Source of the DNA: Crocinitomicaceae bacterium
GTDB taxonomy: Bacteria > Bacteroidota > Bacteroidia > Flavobacteriales_D > Crocinitomicaceae
Length of the DNA: 64,000 bases
Reading direction: 5' to 3'
Assembly (NCBI GenBank): GCA_030830785.1
Contig: JAURMI010000013.1
Span: 62,001 to 126,000, forward strand
Part shown: one piece after another, positions 8,539 to 17,586 of the stretch
Position numbering within the stretch: position 1 is the first letter of the stretch
Layout: every line of letters begins with the position of its first letter
Notes under the pieces: generated by a model
Databases searched by the model: none
What the model was told of the DNA's origin: nothing
The model's input: the letters and a program-made list of their open reading frames with translations, nothing else
Translations under genes and position numbers: made by a program

Positions 8539-9483
8539 TTAATCAACAAGCAGATTACAACCCCTGATATCTGAGGCTGCAAGCCTTCCTTCTAAGCTAA
8601 ATCCATCGCTATGCAATCTGCCAAGATCATCAGTTTGAATAAATGAACAACTGTTTTGATTGGCTAAATCGATGACATTAATCCCCCCTTTTTGTCCAAT
8701 TGACACTTCTGAAAAAGGATCATATGCATCGCGCAAGCGAATCTGCATCCATGGTGGACACTTAAATAATGTTCCATCAATACAATAAGCCTGAGATAAT
8801 AATTCAGTCATGCCATATTCAGAATAGATTCTTGGCACTTGCAATCCTTTTTGAAGTTTCTGATGTAAAACTGTTTTTGAAAGTTCTTGGCGCCTACCTT
8901 TCATGCCGCCTGTTTCTAAGATAATTGCTTCAGAAAGATTAATTTCTTGTTGTGATAAATCTAAAAGCGCATAGGATACGCCAAAAACAAATGGTTTTTT
9001 ATGACTAAGCAGTGCCTTTTGATATACTTCTAACACGTTTTGCTTGTGATCGAGATAATACCCAGAAAGATCAGTGCCACTTTTTTTTATAAGACAATCC
9101 ACCATATAGATGAGACTAGAATCGCCATTTTGAAGGTAGGATGGCAAGAGACCAATAAAAACAAAGTCTTTAACCGATCCAAAAATCCTTTCAAATCCCA
9201 AGATAAGTGAGGCCTCATAAAAACTTAGATCGCTTACATGGTGTTTGCTACGTATTTGCTGCGTTGTTCCGCTAGACAGAAAGGTGCTTTGTATTTGCGC
9301 ATTTGTAGGTAAAACCTTGTGGCTTTTAAAAAATTCAATTGGCAAAAACGTAATTTGTGACAGCGTTTTTGGATTTGAACGACCCAAAGAATTAACATAT
9401 TGATTATATATGGGGATTTGCTTATACTGACGCTCAAATGTCTGCAGTGCTATTTCTTCAAAATTCGCACTATTTATTTGCAT
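8539..9483 (-). CDS. LuxE/PaaK-like acyl-protein synthetase family protein
   Basis: A 314-residue protein of the ANL-related LuxE acyl-protein synthetase / phenylacetate-CoA ligase family. Visible features are FLSSGTTQQIRS (the Ser/Thr/Gly-rich nucleotide-binding loop), YSEYGMTELLSQAY (the adenylate-binding Y-G-x-T-E motif) and TDDLGRL near the C-terminus. It is shorter than full ANL ligases and lacks the large C-terminal lid. The biochemical role in Bacteroidota is not established. GTG at 9504 is an upstream alternative start, but TAACTTTG at 9516-9509 would place transcription at about that codon, favouring ATG 9483. It is divergent from hemH. Confidence 0.7.
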   Translation of the reverse strand: MQINSANFEEIALQTFERQYKQIPIYNQYVNSLGRSNPKTLSQITFLPIEFFKSHKVLPTNAQIQSTFLSSGTTQQIRSKHHVSDLSFYEASLILGFERIFGSVKDFVFIGLLPSYLQNGDSSLIYMVDCLIKKSGTDLSGYYLDHKQNVLEVYQKALLSHKKPFVFGVSYALLDLSQQEINLSEAIILETGGMKGRRQELSKTVLHQKLQKGLQVPRIYSEYGMTELLSQAYCIDGTLFKCPPWMQIRLRDAYDPFSEVSIGQKGGINVIDLANQNSCSFIQTDDLGRLHSDGFSLEGRLAASDIRGCNLLVD

Positions 9484-9508
9484 TAAAAATTGATCTGCTA
9501 ACACAAGA

Positions 9509-9556
9509 CAAAGTTAAGTTATTGTGGGCGCATTAGCGAATTAATGGGTAATTTTG
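9509..9556. promoter_or_regulatory. Divergent promoter region between LuxE-like gene and hemH
   Basis: On the minus strand TAACTTTG (9516-9509) faces the LuxE-like gene. On the plus strand TTG (9522-9524) is followed after 24 bases by TAATTTTG (9549-9556), facing hemH. The plus-strand spacing is slightly long. Both -7 boxes fit TAnnTTTG. Confidence 0.4.
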
Positions 9557-9591
9557 AACAAAGAAAAATCCAATTTGTTGGACACTTTGAT

Positions 9592-10617
9592 ATGAAAAAA
9601 ACCGGCGTCTTACTCATTCAACTTGGTACACCAGACTCACCTCGTGTAGCTGATGTGCGAAGTTACTTGACAGAATTTTTAAATGACCCACGCGTTATTG
9701 ATATTCCATATTTTTTAAGAACCATCTTGGTTAATGGAATCATCGTGCCTTTCAGAGCACCCAAATCAGCGAAAATTTATAAGGAACTTTGGCAATTAGG
9801 TGGCGGGGCCTCGCCTTTGCTTACCCACAGCCAAAAACTAAAAGAATTACTTCAAGAAGAATTCAAGGATTCGCAGGTTACATTTGAATTGGCCATGCGC
9901 TATAAAAACCCCTCGTTAAATGAGGTGTTAAATAGAATGAGCAAAGCCAATTACGATAGAATAATCATCCTCCCTCTTTTTCCGCAATATGCCTCGGCGT
10001 CATCTGGTTCTGCCATAGAAAAAGTAATGAAAATTATTAGTAAATGGTGGGTTATACCAGAATTAAAAATCGTAAGCCAATTTTATGACAATGAAGGTTA
10101 TATAGATTCTATTGTTTCAAATGCCCAGCAATTTGATCTCAATGCGTATGACCACATATTATTCTCTTATCACGGCCTACCTGAAAGACAAGTCGATAAG
10201 GTGTATGAGGGGACAGACTTGTGTAATGAGCAGCCTTGCGAAAGCGAACTAAATGATTACAATAAGTTTTGCTATAAGGCTACTTGTTATGCTACTACGC
10301 GCATCATAGCCGAAAAATTAAAATTAAAAAAAGAGGACTACACGGTTTGTTTTCAATCGAGACTCGATAAAAAATGGCTTACGCCGTTTTCAGACAAAAT
10401 AGTTGAAGAATGGGGAAAGAAAGGAGCAAAAAAAATATTGGTTTTTAGCCCTGCATTTGTTGCAGACTGCCTTGAAACGCTCATTGAAATTGGTGAAGAA
10501 TACCAAGAGATTTTTGAAAGCCATGGTGGTGAAAAGGTCCAACTTGTACCGAGTTCAAATACGCATCCTTTATTTGTTAAAGGTTTAAAAGCATTGATAG
10601 AAAATCAGCTTCATTAA
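9592..10617 (+). CDS. hemH: Ferrochelatase
   Basis: A 341-residue ferrochelatase, which inserts Fe(II) into protoporphyrin IX in the last step of haem synthesis. The start MKKTGVLLIQLGTPDSP is the classic family N-terminus. The catalytic His is in FSYHGLPERQ and the conserved Glu in ADCLETLIEIGEE. The reading frame extends 16 codons upstream to ATG 9544, but TAATTTTG (9549-9556) lies inside that extension and looks like the promoter, so ATG 9592 is chosen. No other haem gene is nearby. Confidence 0.95.
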   Translation: MKKTGVLLIQLGTPDSPRVADVRSYLTEFLNDPRVIDIPYFLRTILVNGIIVPFRAPKSAKIYKELWQLGGGASPLLTHSQKLKELLQEEFKDSQVTFELAMRYKNPSLNEVLNRMSKANYDRIIILPLFPQYASASSGSAIEKVMKIISKWWVIPELKIVSQFYDNEGYIDSIVSNAQQFDLNAYDHILFSYHGLPERQVDKVYEGTDLCNEQPCESELNDYNKFCYKATCYATTRIIAEKLKLKKEDYTVCFQSRLDKKWLTPFSDKIVEEWGKKGAKKILVFSPAFVADCLETLIEIGEEYQEIFESHGGEKVQLVPSSNTHPLFVKGLKALIENQLH

Positions 10618-10620
10618 TCC

Positions 10621-10651
10621 TTGAATAGCATTTAGAAACGACGTACATTTG
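10621..10651 (+). promoter_or_regulatory. Promoter of ahcY
   Basis: TTG at 10621-10623, a 20-base spacer, then TACATTTG at 10644-10651. This is a good match to the Bacteroidota -33/-7 promoter and lies 23 bases upstream of the ahcY ATG. Confidence 0.6.
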
Positions 10652-10673
10652 CAAACAATTTTTGAATAAAGTT

Positions 10674-11984
10674 ATGAATCAAACACAAAATCACACATAC
10701 AAAGTCAAAGACATCAGTCTTGCAGACTGGGGTCGAAAAGAAATTAAATTAGCTGAAGCCGAAATGCCGGGTCTTATGGCTTTACGAGAAGAATATGGCA
10801 ACAGCAAACCCTTGGCTGGAGCGCGAATTGCAGGCTGTCTTCACATGACCATTCAAACTGCTGTTTTAATTGAAACACTTGTCGAATTAGGAGCGCAAGT
10901 GTCTTGGTCTTCTTGTAATATTTTTTCAACCCAAGACCATGCAGCAGCAGCTATTGCAGCTGCTGGAATACCAGTTTTTGCATGGAAAGGGATGAATGAA
11001 GAGGAGTTTGATTGGTGTATTGAACAAACTTTATTTGCATTTGAGGACAATAAAGCGCTCAACATGATCCTCGATGATGGTGGCGATCTTACCAACATGG
11101 TTTTTGATCGTTTTCCAGAACTTACCGCAGATATAAAAGGACTCTCTGAAGAAACTACAACTGGTGTGCATCGTTTGTACGAACGAATGAAAAATGGCAC
11201 TTTGGTAATGCCTGCCATCAACGTCAATGATTCTGTAACAAAATCTAAATTTGATAATAAATACGGATGTAAAGAATCATTAGTAGACGCCATCAGAAGA
11301 GCGACAGATGTAATGCTAGCTGGAAAAGTAGCTGTAGTTTGCGGATATGGGGACGTTGGAAAAGGCTCAGCTGCTTCACTTCAAGGAGCTGGTGCAAGGG
11401 TCATTGTGACTGAAATCGATCCTATATGTGCCTTGCAAGCTGCAATGGATGGCTTTGAAGTTAAACCACTTGATAAAGTAGTTCAACTTGCCGATATCGT
11501 GGTCACAGCGACTGGTAACAAAAGTATTGTCGTAGGGCGCCATTTTGAAGCTATGAAGGACAAAACTATCGTCTGTAATATTGGTCATTTTGATAATGAA
11601 ATCGACATGGCTTGGTTAAATAGCCAATATGGAAAAGATAAAATGGAAATTAAACCACAAGTTGACCTTTATAACGTAAAGGGCAATGATATCATTGTGC
11701 TAGCCGAAGGACGCTTGGTAAATTTAGGATGTGCAACAGGGCATCCATCATTTGTTATGTCAAACTCCTTTACAAATCAGACCTTAGCGCAAATTGAACT
11801 TTGGAATAACAGCGCTAATTATGCAAATGAAGTATACACCTTACCAAAACACCTGGACGAAAAAGTAGCGCGCTTACATTTAGCTAAAATTGGTGTGGAA
11901 CTCGAAACTCTTTCTAGTGACCAAGCCTCCTACATAGGCGTTACGGTTGAAGGCCCATACAAATCCGAGCACTATCGCTATTAA
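10674..11984 (+). CDS. ahcY: Adenosylhomocysteinase
   Basis: A 436-residue S-adenosylhomocysteine hydrolase of the activated methyl cycle; it splits SAH into adenosine and homocysteine using tightly bound NAD. The NAD fold is [20 protein letters not shown]. Substrate-site segments [26 protein letters not shown] and the C-terminal KSEHYRY are all present. The frame opens at TTG 10662, but ATG 10674 follows a good promoter (10621-10651) with a short leader. No SAH riboswitch-like structure is seen in the leader. A strong intrinsic terminator follows. Confidence 0.96.
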   Translation: MNQTQNHTYKVKDISLADWGRKEIKLAEAEMPGLMALREEYGNSKPLAGARIAGCLHMTIQTAVLIETLVELGAQVSWSSCNIFSTQDHAAAAIAAAGIPVFAWKGMNEEEFDWCIEQTLFAFEDNKALNMILDDGGDLTNMVFDRFPELTADIKGLSEETTTGVHRLYERMKNGTLVMPAINVNDSVTKSKFDNKYGCKESLVDAIRRATDVMLAGKVAVVCGYGDVGKGSAASLQGAGARVIVTEIDPICALQAAMDGFEVKPLDKVVQLADIVVTATGNKSIVVGRHFEAMKDKTIVCNIGHFDNEIDMAWLNSQYGKDKMEIKPQVDLYNVKGNDIIVLAEGRLVNLGCATGHPSFVMSNSFTNQTLAQIELWNNSANYANEVYTLPKHLDEKVARLHLAKIGVELETLSSDQASYIGVTVEGPYKSEHYRY

Positions 11985-12020
11985 TATAGGCTTTGATTAT
12001 GAAATTTTGAATTCAACTAC

Positions 12021-12048
12021 AAAGGCGGACTTTTTGTTCGCCTTTTTT
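12021..12048 (+). terminator. Intrinsic terminator after ahcY
   Basis: A 10-bp stem (12021-12030 with 12036-12045, one G-U pair), loop TTTTT, followed by a T run to 12048. It sits 36 bases after the ahcY stop. Confidence 0.85.
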
Positions 12049-12053
12049 ATGAA

Positions 12054-12674
12054 TTATATCCTGTAAGTAAAAGCCAATTGAAAGATTGGTCCGCCAATAC
12101 CGAGCTCACCACCCAAAGCAAAGTTATAATCAAAAAAATAACGAAACCCGTAACAGGCCCTTAATGAAATTGGGACATTTATATCATTGGGATTATTATC
12201 TTGACTTATCAATAGACCATCTTGATACACTTTTCTGAATTTGTAATTGGAACCAACAGCAAATCCAATATATTGATCCAAATTAGGGTCAAGTGAATTA
12301 AGGTGCATATCCATACGTATTTGCGGCCTAAATTGTTTTTTCTGAATAGAATAATTTGTAGATAAAATTTGCCATTGACCATTGTAAAATGCACTATCGC
12401 TTTGTAGAATATTTGCATTAACAGCACTATAAATCAAATCTACACCCACACTAATATCGTCGGCAACCATATACATAAATCTCAAACCAGAAGGGGCAAT
12501 TCCTTTGTAGTCCAAAGTTCCATTTGCTGCAACTGGCTCGGAAAGCGGAATGCTCACAGCCATCAAATTTGGATAACCTGTATACCCATTGCAAAAGAAA
12601 CTACCTCGATATACTCCTTGAGCCCAAGTCAGATTATAAAAAACACACAGAAAAAGGGCTCCAAAAAGTTTCAC
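12054..12674 (-). CDS. Outer-membrane beta-barrel protein, function unknown
   Basis: A 206-residue protein with a Sec signal peptide (cleavage near TWAQG). The mature part has alternating hydrophobic/aromatic strands and an aromatic-rich end, FQLAFTYRI, typical of small outer-membrane barrels. No enzyme motif. The start codon is GTG at 12674, seven bases after the acn stop codon, with no terminator between, so it is probably read through from acn. It may be an accessory envelope protein unrelated to aconitase. Confidence 0.65.
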   Translation of the reverse strand: MKLFGALFLCVFYNLTWAQGVYRGSFFCNGYTGYPNLMAVSIPLSEPVAANGTLDYKGIAPSGLRFMYMVADDISVGVDLIYSAVNANILQSDSAFYNGQWQILSTNYSIQKKQFRPQIRMDMHLNSLDPNLDQYIGFAVGSNYKFRKVYQDGLLISQDNNPNDINVPISLRACYGFRYFFDYNFALGGELGIGGPIFQLAFTYRI

Positions 12675-12681
12675 GATCGAC

Positions 12682-14949
12682 TTAGGCTTCCATCATTTTA
12701 ATAAGGTTTAATGCTGAACCAGCTTTAAACCATTCAATTTGAGATGCATTGTACGTGTGATTAACTAAAATTTCCTCGAAGGTCCCATTACTATGATTGA
12801 TTCGAATAGTTAATTGTTTTTCAGGAGCAAAGGAAGCTAAATCAACAAAGTCAAAAGTATCATCCTCTAAGATTTTATCGTAGTCTAATTCGTTGGCAAA
12901 GGTCAGGCCTAACATTCCTTGTTTTTTAAGATTTGTTTCGTGAATTCGAGCAAATGATTTTACTAGGACTGCCTTTACACCAAGATGTCGCGGTTCCATA
13001 GCTGCATGTTCACGTGAAGAACCTTCACCATAATTGTGATCACCTACTACAATTGAAGGAATTCCAGCAGCTTTATAGGCGCGCTGAACAGCCGGAACCT
13101 CACCGTAAGAACCTGTGAGCTGATTTTTCACTTTATTTACCTCACCATTGAAAGCATTTTCTGCTCCAATTAACATGTTATTTGAAATATTATCTAAATG
13201 GCCTCTATATCGCAACCATGGACCTGCCATTGAAATATGATCGGTAGTACATTTACCTTTGGCTTTGATGAGCAGGCGGGCACCCATTATATTATTGTTG
13301 TCCCATGCCGGGAAATTTTCAAGTAATTGAAGTCTTTGAGAGTCTGCTGCTACTACTACTTCAACCATACTCCCATCAGCAGCAGGGGCTTGATAACCAT
13401 TATTTTCAACGGCAAATCCACTTGTAGGCAATTCGTCACCTTGTGGTGCATTGAGTTTTATTTGCTCTCCTTTATTATTGGTGAGTGTATCAGTGAGCGG
13501 ATTAAAACCTAAATTTCCAGCAATAGCCAATGCTGCGACCATTTCTGGACTAGTAACAAAGGCGTGGGTATTTGGATTGCCATCAGCGCGTTTTGAAAAA
13601 TTTCGATTGAAAGAATGTACAATTGTATTTTTCTCTTGCCGATCTGCTCCTTCACGAGCCCATTGTCCAATACATGGACCACACGCATTGGTAAATACTT
13701 TTGTGCCCATTTTTTCAAAGTCTGCAAGAATTCCGTCGCGCTCTGCAGTATATCGTACTTGTTCAGAACCAGGGTTAATACCAAACTCTGCTTTTGGAGT
13801 AATGCCATGTGAAACTGCCTGCTGAACAATTGATGCGGCTCGAGCTAGATCTTCATAGGAAGAATTTGTACAAGAGCCAATTAAGCCCCACTCCACTGCT
13901 AAAGGCCATCCGTTGGCAATAGCCTCTTCGCGCATTTTTGAAACCGGTGTTCCTCTATCTGGCGTAAACGGACCGTTAATATGCGGCTCTAGTTCACTCA
14001 AGTTGATTTCTATGAGTTGATCAAAGTACTTTTCAGGTTCCTCATAAACTTGGGCATCACCTGTGAGATGTTCTGAAATAGCGTCAGCAGCATCTACAAC
14101 CTCTTTACGCCCTGTAGCAATAAGGTATCGGCGCATCGATTCATCATAGCCAAAAGTTGAAGTGGTGGCTCCAATTTCAGCACCCATATTACAAATTGTG
14201 CCTTTACCTGTACATGATAAAGACAGGGCACCTTCACCAAAATATTCTACTATTGCACCAGTTCCGCCTTTTACCGTTAGAATGTCCGCTACTTTTAAAA
14301 TGACGTCTTTGGCCGAAGTCCAACCATTTAATTTACCTGTTAGTTTTACACCAATTAACTTAGGAAATTTCAATTCCCAAGCCATACCAGCCATAACATC
14401 AACAGCATCTGCACCTCCAACACCAATTGCAACCATACCGAGGCCGCCAGCATTCACGGTGTGAGAGTCGGTCCCAATCATCATTCCTCCTGGAAAAGCA
14501 TAATTTTCGAGAACTACTTGATGAATGATTCCTGCGCCTGGCTTCCAAAAGCCAATGCCATATTTATTGGAAATGGATGATAAAAAATTAAATACTTCAT
14601 TGTTCTGATTCAAAGACTCTTGCAAATCTTTACTTGCCCCTACTCTTGCCTGAATTAGGTGATCAGCATGAACTGTTGATGGCACTGCAACACGTTTTTT
14701 GCCGGCTTGCATAAATTGCAATAAGGCCATCTGTGCAGTTGCATCTTGCATTGCCACACGATCAGGTGTAAAATCTACATAAGATTTACCGCGTTCAAAA
14801 GAAACTTTAGCCTCCCCATCCCATAGGTGCGCATAGAGTATTTTTTCAGATAGTGTTAAGGGTTTGCCTACAACGCGGCGCGCGGCAGCAATACGATCTG
14901 GAAAACGCTCGTAAACGCGTTTAATCATGTCGAGGTCAAAAACTTTCAT
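12682..14949 (-). CDS. acn: Aconitate hydratase, mitochondrial-type
   Basis: A 755-residue aconitase that interconverts citrate and isocitrate through cis-aconitate in the TCA cycle. The 4Fe-4S ligands are in [14 protein letters not shown] and in [10 protein letters not shown]. Active-site stretches [13 protein letters not shown] and the C-terminal swivel motif [15 protein letters not shown] are intact. Length and the N-terminal [15 protein letters not shown] match the shorter mitochondrial-type enzymes rather than AcnA/IRP1. A TAAATTTG box lies on this strand at 14986-14979, 30 bases upstream of the ATG. Confidence 0.95.
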   Translation of the reverse strand: MKVFDLDMIKRVYERFPDRIAAARRVVGKPLTLSEKILYAHLWDGEAKVSFERGKSYVDFTPDRVAMQDATAQMALLQFMQAGKKRVAVPSTVHADHLIQARVGASKDLQESLNQNNEVFNFLSSISNKYGIGFWKPGAGIIHQVVLENYAFPGGMMIGTDSHTVNAGGLGMVAIGVGGADAVDVMAGMAWELKFPKLIGVKLTGKLNGWTSAKDVILKVADILTVKGGTGAIVEYFGEGALSLSCTGKGTICNMGAEIGATTSTFGYDESMRRYLIATGRKEVVDAADAISEHLTGDAQVYEEPEKYFDQLIEINLSELEPHINGPFTPDRGTPVSKMREEAIANGWPLAVEWGLIGSCTNSSYEDLARAASIVQQAVSHGITPKAEFGINPGSEQVRYTAERDGILADFEKMGTKVFTNACGPCIGQWAREGADRQEKNTIVHSFNRNFSKRADGNPNTHAFVTSPEMVAALAIAGNLGFNPLTDTLTNNKGEQIKLNAPQGDELPTSGFAVENNGYQAPAADGSMVEVVVAADSQRLQLLENFPAWDNNNIMGARLLIKAKGKCTTDHISMAGPWLRYRGHLDNISNNMLIGAENAFNGEVNKVKNQLTGSYGEVPAVQRAYKAAGIPSIVVGDHNYGEGSSREHAAMEPRHLGVKAVLVKSFARIHETNLKKQGMLGLTFANELDYDKILEDDTFDFVDLASFAPEKQLTIRINHSNGTFEEILVNHTYNASQIEWFKAGSALNLIKMMEA

Positions 14950-15111
14950 AGTATTTAAATAGGTAAAATAATGCGCTCCAAATTTACGAATTTTAAACCA
15001 TTTAATTTTTATAAATTGACTAATATTTGGTTAACTGTTTTGACTTTTTAATGAGAGCCGATAGCACTTCTTACAACTTTTTACGGCAATAAAAACCTAT
15101 TTTTGTTTCAG

Positions 15112-16182
15112 ATGAGTACAAAACCATTAAAACATCTTAAAATCATCGACCTCTCCACAGTTCTTGCTGGACCTGCAGTTGGTACTTTTTTTGCAGAATT
15201 GGGCGCTCAAGTAATCAAAATAGAGCACCCTATAAATAGGGACATCACAAATACCTGGAGGCTAGCCTCAGAATCACAACAAACACATCAGAGCGCTTAT
15301 TATTCAAGTGTCAATTACCTCAAAGAAATCTTAGCGCTTGATTTATCTAACCAGGCGCATTATGGGAAGTTTTTGAAACTCTTAAAAAATGCAGACGTTC
15401 TAATCATGAATTTCAAAAAAGGAGATGATAAAAAATTAAAGGTGACCACCCGAGACCTTTGGAAGGTCAATCCTGGTCTAATTATTGGAAAAATAACTGG
15501 TTTTGGCTCCAATAACGACCGCATTGCTTACGACCTTATTTTACAAGCCGAATCTGGCTTCATGGCCATGAACGGCACAAAAGAAAGTGGTCCAACTAAA
15601 ATGCCAGTAGCCCTCATTGATATATTAGCAGCACATCAACTTAAAGAAGGAATTCTGCTGGCATTGCTTAAAAGACAAAAAAATATTGGACAAGTGGTCT
15701 CCGTTTCACTTTACGATGCTGCCATTTGTAGCTTGGCCAATCAAGCCTCCAATTTTTTAATGGCAGGTCATATACCAGAACGTATTGGTAGCTTACATCC
15801 CAATATTGCACCATACGGCGAAATTTTTTACACCAACGATGGCCAAATAATCACGCTTGCAATTGGCTCCGATTCACATTTTAAAAAACTCGTAAATTGC
15901 CTGAAACTGTCTAAACTTGAAACTGACGAACAGTTTAAATCTAACATACTTAGGGTGAGACATCGATTTGAGTTACAAAAAATCCTACAACAAAGTATTA
16001 GTAAAATAAGTTGCCGTTCACTTTTAGAACAATTGATGGAACTAAATGTGCCTGTAGCGCAAATTAAAACATTGGATTCTGTTTTTGATGAAGGCCAAGC
16101 TAAATCACTAGTTAGGACAGAATTAGTGAATGGGCAAATGACTAAACGGGTGAGCCAAGTTGCATTTAAATTTGAAAGATGA
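15112..16182 (+). CDS. CaiB/BaiF family CoA-transferase (class III)
   Basis: A 356-residue class III CoA-transferase. The N-terminus has LKIIDLSTVLAGPAVGTFFAELGAQVIKIEHP, a family hallmark (given in parts: IDLSTVLAGP, then IKIEHP). The probable catalytic Asp is in AYDLILQAESG. The enzyme moves CoA between carboxylic acids; the substrates are unknown. Related proteins also include alpha-methylacyl-CoA racemase. TTG at 15103 is an upstream alternative but overlaps TATTTTTG (15098-15105), a -7 box, so ATG 15112 is chosen with essentially no leader. It overlaps the next gene by four bases. Confidence 0.85.
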   Translation: MSTKPLKHLKIIDLSTVLAGPAVGTFFAELGAQVIKIEHPINRDITNTWRLASESQQTHQSAYYSSVNYLKEILALDLSNQAHYGKFLKLLKNADVLIMNFKKGDDKKLKVTTRDLWKVNPGLIIGKITGFGSNNDRIAYDLILQAESGFMAMNGTKESGPTKMPVALIDILAAHQLKEGILLALLKRQKNIGQVVSVSLYDAAICSLANQASNFLMAGHIPERIGSLHPNIAPYGEIFYTNDGQIITLAIGSDSHFKKLVNCLKLSKLETDEQFKSNILRVRHRFELQKILQQSISKISCRSLLEQLMELNVPVAQIKTLDSVFDEGQAKSLVRTELVNGQMTKRVSQVAFKFER

Positions 16183-16607
16183 TAAGAAGCCCTCTTAACG
16201 ATTCAGAATGGGAAGCCTACTTTAATTTACGATTTGAGTTATTAAGGGCTCCTTGGAATCAGCCAAAAGGATCTGAACAAACCATAGACGAAAAAGTGCA
16301 TAAACATTTTGCTTATTTTAATCTCAAAAATGAAATAATAGGTGTTGGACGATTGGACAAAATCGATGAATATACTTCACAAATTAGATTTATGGCCACA
16401 CTAAAAACCCAGCAAAGACAAGGAATTGGTAGCGCATTGATCAATAAAATTGAACTATCTGCAAAACAGGACGGAAGCAATCAAATATTCTTGCATGCGC
16501 GTGAAAATGCACTTGATTTTTATTTAAAGCTAGGTTATAAGACCGATTCGATGTCTTATATTCTCTTTGATCGAATTCAACACTATTTGATGATAAAATC
16601 AATTTAG
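16179..16607 (+). CDS. GNAT family N-acetyltransferase
   Basis: A 142-residue single-domain GNAT protein. The acetyl-CoA binding motif is RQGIGSALINKIE (about residues 85-97), followed by a strand with HARENALDFYLKLGY, the usual motif B region. Such small GNATs acetylate small molecules or protein N-termini; the substrate is unknown. It overlaps the CoA-transferase start-to-stop (ATGA) and is one base from the TrmH-like gene, so it lies in a tight operon. Confidence 0.85.
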   Translation: MIRSPLNDSEWEAYFNLRFELLRAPWNQPKGSEQTIDEKVHKHFAYFNLKNEIIGVGRLDKIDEYTSQIRFMATLKTQQRQGIGSALINKIELSAKQDGSNQIFLHARENALDFYLKLGYKTDSMSYILFDRIQHYLMIKSI

Positions 16608-16608
16608 C

Positions 16609-17289
16609 ATGACTGAAAATGAATATTTACTTCAAGCCTTCTATCAAATTATTACACCTCACAAAAAGGAACTCTTTGAACGCGTTGCTTCTCAAAGAAC
16701 GAGACATTTGGTTGTAGCATTGGAAAATATTCAACAAGATCACAATGCATCTGCAATAATGCGCAGTATGGACTGCTTGGGTTTTCATGAATTGCATCTA
16801 ATCGAAAAGCACAACAAATATGAGTTTCAGCGCGATATTGCACTCGGCGCTGCGCGTTGGTTAAACATTGTTCAACATCATCAATCTGACCAACCTATTT
16901 TAGATGCAATTAAAAAATTAAGAACTCAAGGATATAGAATTGTTGCCACTTCTCCTCACACAAAACAAAATACGCTTATGGAAATCCCTATAGACAAACC
17001 GGTCGCATTGTTTTTTGGAGCAGAAAAAAATGGAATTTCAGAGCAACTAAAGAACAATGCTGATACAATTATTCAAATTCCGATGTATGGTTTTACTGAA
17101 AGTCTAAATTTATCGGTTAGCGTGGCTTTGCTTCTTAACATGTATAGATCTAGATTGGCATCAAGCAAGTTAAATTGGCTTATGAGTAATGATGAGCAAA
17201 CCGAAATTAAATTGTTATGGTGCCAAAAAATATTGAACGGTGGTTCAGAACTTGCAGAAAAATTTAGATCGGAATATAAAAAAGTTTGA
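16609..17289 (+). CDS. SpoU/TrmH family RNA 2'-O-methyltransferase
   Basis: A 226-residue SPOUT-fold methyltransferase. Motif 1 is ENIQQDHNASAIMRSMDCLG, motif 2 ALFFGAEKNGIS, and motif 3 IPMYGFTESLNLSVSVA, with the knot residues N, E and S-x-N-x-S present. The N-terminal helical part and ALGAARWL resemble TrmH, which methylates G18 of tRNA; the exact target is an inference. It is third in the run from 15112 and directly precedes the small ribosomal protein gene. Confidence 0.87.
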   Translation: MTENEYLLQAFYQIITPHKKELFERVASQRTRHLVVALENIQQDHNASAIMRSMDCLGFHELHLIEKHNKYEFQRDIALGAARWLNIVQHHQSDQPILDAIKKLRTQGYRIVATSPHTKQNTLMEIPIDKPVALFFGAEKNGISEQLKNNADTIIQIPMYGFTESLNLSVSVALLLNMYRSRLASSKLNWLMSNDEQTEIKLLWCQKILNGGSELAEKFRSEYKKV

Positions 17290-17324
17290 TACCTTTGAAT
17301 GTAATAGAATATAAAGAAATACTT

Positions 17325-17519
17325 ATGGGAAAAGGAGATAAAAAAACGACCAAAGGCAAACGCGCTAGGGGTTCATATGGGAAAACCAGAAAACGAAAAG
17401 AATCGGCACCCATCGTAAAAGTAAAAAAAGAAAAGCCAGTAAAGGCTGAACCAAAGAAAAAAGCAACTACCGCGAAAAAAACAACCACTAAAAAAGCGAC
17501 TACAAAAAAATCGAATTAA
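17325..17519 (+). CDS. 30S ribosomal protein bTHX with lysine-rich C-terminal tail
   Basis: A 64-residue, very basic protein. Residues 1-25 (MGKGDKKTTKGKRARGSYGK and TRKRK) match the bTHX (Thx) small-subunit protein, which binds in a cavity of the 16S rRNA head. Residues 26-64 form a Lys/Ala/Thr tail with KKATT-like repeats, similar in composition to histone H1-type tails. The frame opens at 17286, but ATG 17325 begins exactly at the family N-terminus. A strong terminator follows three bases after the stop. Confidence 0.82.
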   Translation: MGKGDKKTTKGKRARGSYGKTRKRKESAPIVKVKKEKPVKAEPKKKATTAKKTTTKKATTKKSN

Positions 17520-17522
17520 TCT

Positions 17523-17550
17523 AAGAGCTGCCTTGGCAGCTCTTTTTTTT
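17523..17550 (+). terminator. Intrinsic terminator after bTHX gene
   Basis: Inverted repeat AAGAGCTGCC / GGCAGCTCTT (17523-17532 with 17535-17544) followed by a T run to 17550. The effective loop is about CTTG. Confidence 0.88.
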
Positions 17551-17586
17551 TGAACTTTGTACAATAATTAATCATATTTAGTTTTT

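Noticed and set aside
9481..9504. GTG 9504 as start of the LuxE-like gene
   Set aside because: The -7 box at 9516-9509 would put the transcript start at about 9504, so ATG 9483 with a short leader is preferred, although a leaderless GTG start cannot be excluded.
10652..10673. SAH riboswitch before ahcY
   Set aside because: The leader is only about 20 bases, too short for the structure.
13451..13825. A 124-codon plus-strand frame inside acn
   Set aside because: It is antisense to intact aconitase and has no family features.
17264..17564. Phe-rich minus-strand frames over the bTHX gene
   Set aside because: They are the reverse complement of Lys codons in the basic tail.
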